Assembly: GCF_013385825.1 (NCBI RefSeq)
Contig: NZ_JACAPG010000025.1
Coordinates: forward strand, 1 to 64,000
Length of the DNA: 64,000 nt
From: Pseudomonas reactans
Lineage (GTDB): Bacteria; Pseudomonadota; Gammaproteobacteria; Pseudomonadales; Pseudomonadaceae
Direction of reading: 5' to 3'
Below the pieces are notes generated by a model. That model searched no databases and had not been told where the DNA came from. It saw nothing but the letters and a program-made list of their open reading frames with translations. The position numbers and the translations under genes were made by a program. Shown piece by piece: positions 62,169 to 64,000 of this stretch (the first letter of the stretch is position 1; every line of letters begins with the position of its first letter).

Positions 62169-63470
62169 ATGTTCCGAGTACTGCTGCGCCTCTACCTGAT
62201 CACCATCGTCACCTACAGTCTGGCGATTTACCTGATTCCCTCGCTGGTGATCCAGCTGTTCGAACACCGCTACATGAACTACAACATCGAGCAGACCCGC
62301 GGCCAGCAGAAGTTGATCGTCAAGCAATACCTGCGGGCGCCGGTGGAGCGCTGGTCACAGGTGACCGAACAACTGGGCCGCGACTTTGCACCGCTGAAAG
62401 TGCAATTGCTGCTGCGCCAGGACGCCAGCTACACCCCGGCGGAAGAGCAACTGCTGGAGCAGGGCAAGTCGGTCGTGCGCCTGGGGGAGTGGGGCTGGAT
62501 GACCGAAATCAGCTCGCCGATCAACGAGCAGTTCACGGTCAAGCTGACCATACCGCCCGATCCACTGGACATGAACGTGCTGTATTGGGCGATCAATGTG
62601 TTGATCGTCGCCGCGCTGCTGGCCTGCCTCCTGGTCTGGCTGCGCCCCCACTGGCGTGACCTGGAACGCCTGAAAAGTACCGCAGCCCAATTGGGCCGGG
62701 GCAATCTGAGCGAGCGCACGCACATCCCGCCCAGCTCCAACATCGGCAGCCTGGCCACGGTGTTCGACACCATGGCCGATGACATCGAACACCTGCTCAA
62801 TCAGCAACGTGACCTGCTCAATGCGGTGTCCCATGAACTGCGCACGCCACTCACGCGCCTGGATTTCGGCCTGGCCCTGGCATTGTCCGAAGACTTGCCC
62901 GAAGCCAGTCGCGAACGCCTGCAAAGCCTGGTGGCGCATATCCGCGAGCTGGATGAGCTGGTGCTGGAGCTGCTGTCCTACAGCCGGCTGCAAAACCCGG
63001 CGCAGTTGCCGGAGCGGGTCGATGTGGTGCTTGATGAGTTCATCGACAGCGTGCTTGGCAGCGTCGATGACGAACTGGAAAACCCCGAAATCGTCATCGA
63101 CGTGGCACTCGACTGCGCCGTGGAGCGCTTTAGCCTCGACCCTCGTCTTACCGCTCGCGCCTTGCAGAACCTGCTGCGCAACGCCACGCGTTACTGCGAC
63201 AAGCGCATCCAGGTCGGCGTGAAGGTGTGCGCCAAGGGCTGTGAAATCTGGGTGGACGACGACGGTATTGGCATTCCTGTGGACCAGCGCGAGCGCATCT
63301 TCGAACCGTTCTACCGCCTGGACCGCAGCCGTGACCGCGCCACCGGCGGTTTTGGCCTGGGCCTGGCCATCAGCCGGCGCGCCCTGGAAGCCCAGGGTGG
63401 CAGCTTGACGGCGTTGGCTTCGCCGCTGGGCGGCGCGCGGTTTCGCGTGTGGTTGCCCACCGTCGCCTGA
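62169..63470 (+). CDS. Sensor histidine kinase (RstB-like)
   Basis: A 433-residue membrane kinase. Transmembrane helices at about 8-30 and 139-158 enclose a periplasmic sensor of about 105 residues. A HAMP domain, the phospho-acceptor His222 (AVSHELRTPLTRL) and ATP-site N, G1 and G2 boxes follow (LLRNATRY, DDDGIGIP, GGFGLGLAISRR). General layout resembles RstB. The signal sensed is unknown. Confidence 0.92.
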   Translation: MFRVLLRLYLITIVTYSLAIYLIPSLVIQLFEHRYMNYNIEQTRGQQKLIVKQYLRAPVERWSQVTEQLGRDFAPLKVQLLLRQDASYTPAEEQLLEQGKSVVRLGEWGWMTEISSPINEQFTVKLTIPPDPLDMNVLYWAINVLIVAALLACLLVWLRPHWRDLERLKSTAAQLGRGNLSERTHIPPSSNIGSLATVFDTMADDIEHLLNQQRDLLNAVSHELRTPLTRLDFGLALALSEDLPEASRERLQSLVAHIRELDELVLELLSYSRLQNPAQLPERVDVVLDEFIDSVLGSVDDELENPEIVIDVALDCAVERFSLDPRLTARALQNLLRNATRYCDKRIQVGVKVCAKGCEIWVDDDGIGIPVDQRERIFEPFYRLDRSRDRATGGFGLGLAISRRALEAQGGSLTALASPLGGARFRVWLPTVA

Positions 63471-64000
63471 TCAGAGCACTTTGACCGCGCGGCCGATCGC
63501 CTGGATCGGCCCAGTGGGCTTACCGGTCGGCGAGCCACGCGGGTCTTCCAGGGTCAGCTCGAACAGCTGGTTCTGCGTGAGCGGCGGCAGTTTGTCCAGC
63601 GGCACCGATAGCGTCTGGCCCGGCTTGACCAGGCCCAGGGATACCGGCCCTTGCCAGCCGTCGCCCTTGGTCCAGAACTGCAGGGCCTTGTCGGACGGCA
63701 CTTCCATCACGCCCAACGGGATCAACTGAATCTGCTGATCAGTACTGGCCTGGATCACCCAGCCCGGTGCCTGGCTTTGCGGCGCGACCAGCACTACCAC
63801 GAAGCTTGGGTCGGCAGTGGGCGGGCGGGTCAGTAGCAACCCGGCCAGTACCAGCGTGGTCAAAAGCCCGGCACCGGCCAGGCCGCGCCACACGGCCAGC
63901 AGGTCCCACCAGTGCGTGCGGGCACTGGCGATGTTACGTTCGATACGCCGCCACAGCTCAGAGGAGGGCGGTACGGGTTCCGCCAAGGCGGTCAGTGGCA
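63471..64000 (-). CDS. Anti-sigma factor, RskA-like (partial, continues beyond the window)
   Basis: The frame stays open to the window edge, so the N-terminal cytosolic part is missing. Seen here are a transmembrane helix (GLAGAGLLTTLVLAGLLLT) and a periplasmic RskA domain with APGWVIQASTDQQIQLIPLG, then PSDKALQFWTKGDGWQGPV. Proteins of this kind hold an ECF sigma factor inactive; the sigma gene would lie just outside the window. The stop is adjacent to the kinase stop (convergent). Confidence 0.85.
   Translation of the reverse strand, partial: PLTALAEPVPPSSELWRRIERNIASARTHWWDLLAVWRGLAGAGLLTTLVLAGLLLTRPPTADPSFVVVLVAPQSQAPGWVIQASTDQQIQLIPLGVMEVPSDKALQFWTKGDGWQGPVSLGLVKPGQTLSVPLDKLPPLTQNQLFELTLEDPRGSPTGKPTGPIQAIGRAVKVL

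Overview
The window reads as chromosomal DNA of a fluorescent pseudomonad (Pseudomonas fluorescens group). The reasons are high GC, dense single-strand operons, five paired REP palindromes of the Pseudomonas GTAGGAGC type, a complete fap amyloid operon, a kgu 2-ketogluconate operon with its PtxS regulator and operators, and a dpkA-type imino-acid reductase. No tRNA, rRNA, CRISPR array, insertion sequence or prophage was seen.

Layout. 1-7.9 kb: a cobalamin riboswitch leads into cobW, cobN and a MoxR/ChlI-type ATPase whose frame runs into a VWA-domain frame. A canonical -1 frameshift signal sits at the junction (A_AAA_AAG, 5-nt spacer, 14-bp hairpin), so one gene probably yields both the small and the medium subunit of the aerobic cobalt chelatase. 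A DUF1853 gene converges on it. 8-14.6 kb: nadK, a PPP-type phosphoesterase, a rhomboid protease, a YeaC-like gene, a DUF2797 gene and pepN. 14.6-23.6 kb: aldo/keto reductase with a divergent WYL regulator, NTF2-like protein, AFG1/ZapE-like ATPase, acetyltransferase, PtrA-like periplasmic peptide, Fur-box-linked TonB siderophore receptor, phosphoethanolamine transferase and a 59-residue coiled-coil protein. 23.9-27.2 kb: a translationally coupled gnd-zwf-HAD operon.

27.9-35.8 kb is the biofilm-amyloid region. A sigma-54 activator converges on fapABCDEF. The fap leader holds a GG-N10-GC sigma-54 promoter and an upstream perfect inverted repeat. An intrinsic terminator between fapC and fapD probably keeps the fibre subunit in excess over the protease and export genes. 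An orphan fecR and a PepSY gene follow. 35.9-41 kb carries a 1701-residue DUF6543-type toxin-like protein with a C-terminal HEFSH zinc-protease motif. 41-49.3 kb: dpkA, DUF883 protein, a small conserved gene, LysR regulator, nitrilase, acetyltransferase, WHy lipoprotein, xanthine permease and a chemoreceptor.

49.4-54.6 kb is kguEKTD with ptxS. Two identical TGAAACCGGTTTCA operators lie before kguE and ptxS, and a REP pair between them has supplied the C-terminal codons of PtxS. 54.7-57 kb: LysE-type exporter, AraC regulator and DUF1345 protein. 57-63.5 kb: an RND pump (adaptor and transporter, no outer-membrane channel) divergent from an OmpR/RstB-like two-component system. The window ends inside an anti-sigma-factor-like gene.

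The strongest items for follow-up are the chelatase frameshift signal, the fap promoter architecture and internal terminator, and the toxin-like giant gene. All assignments come from reading sequence and recalled family knowledge; no database search was run.
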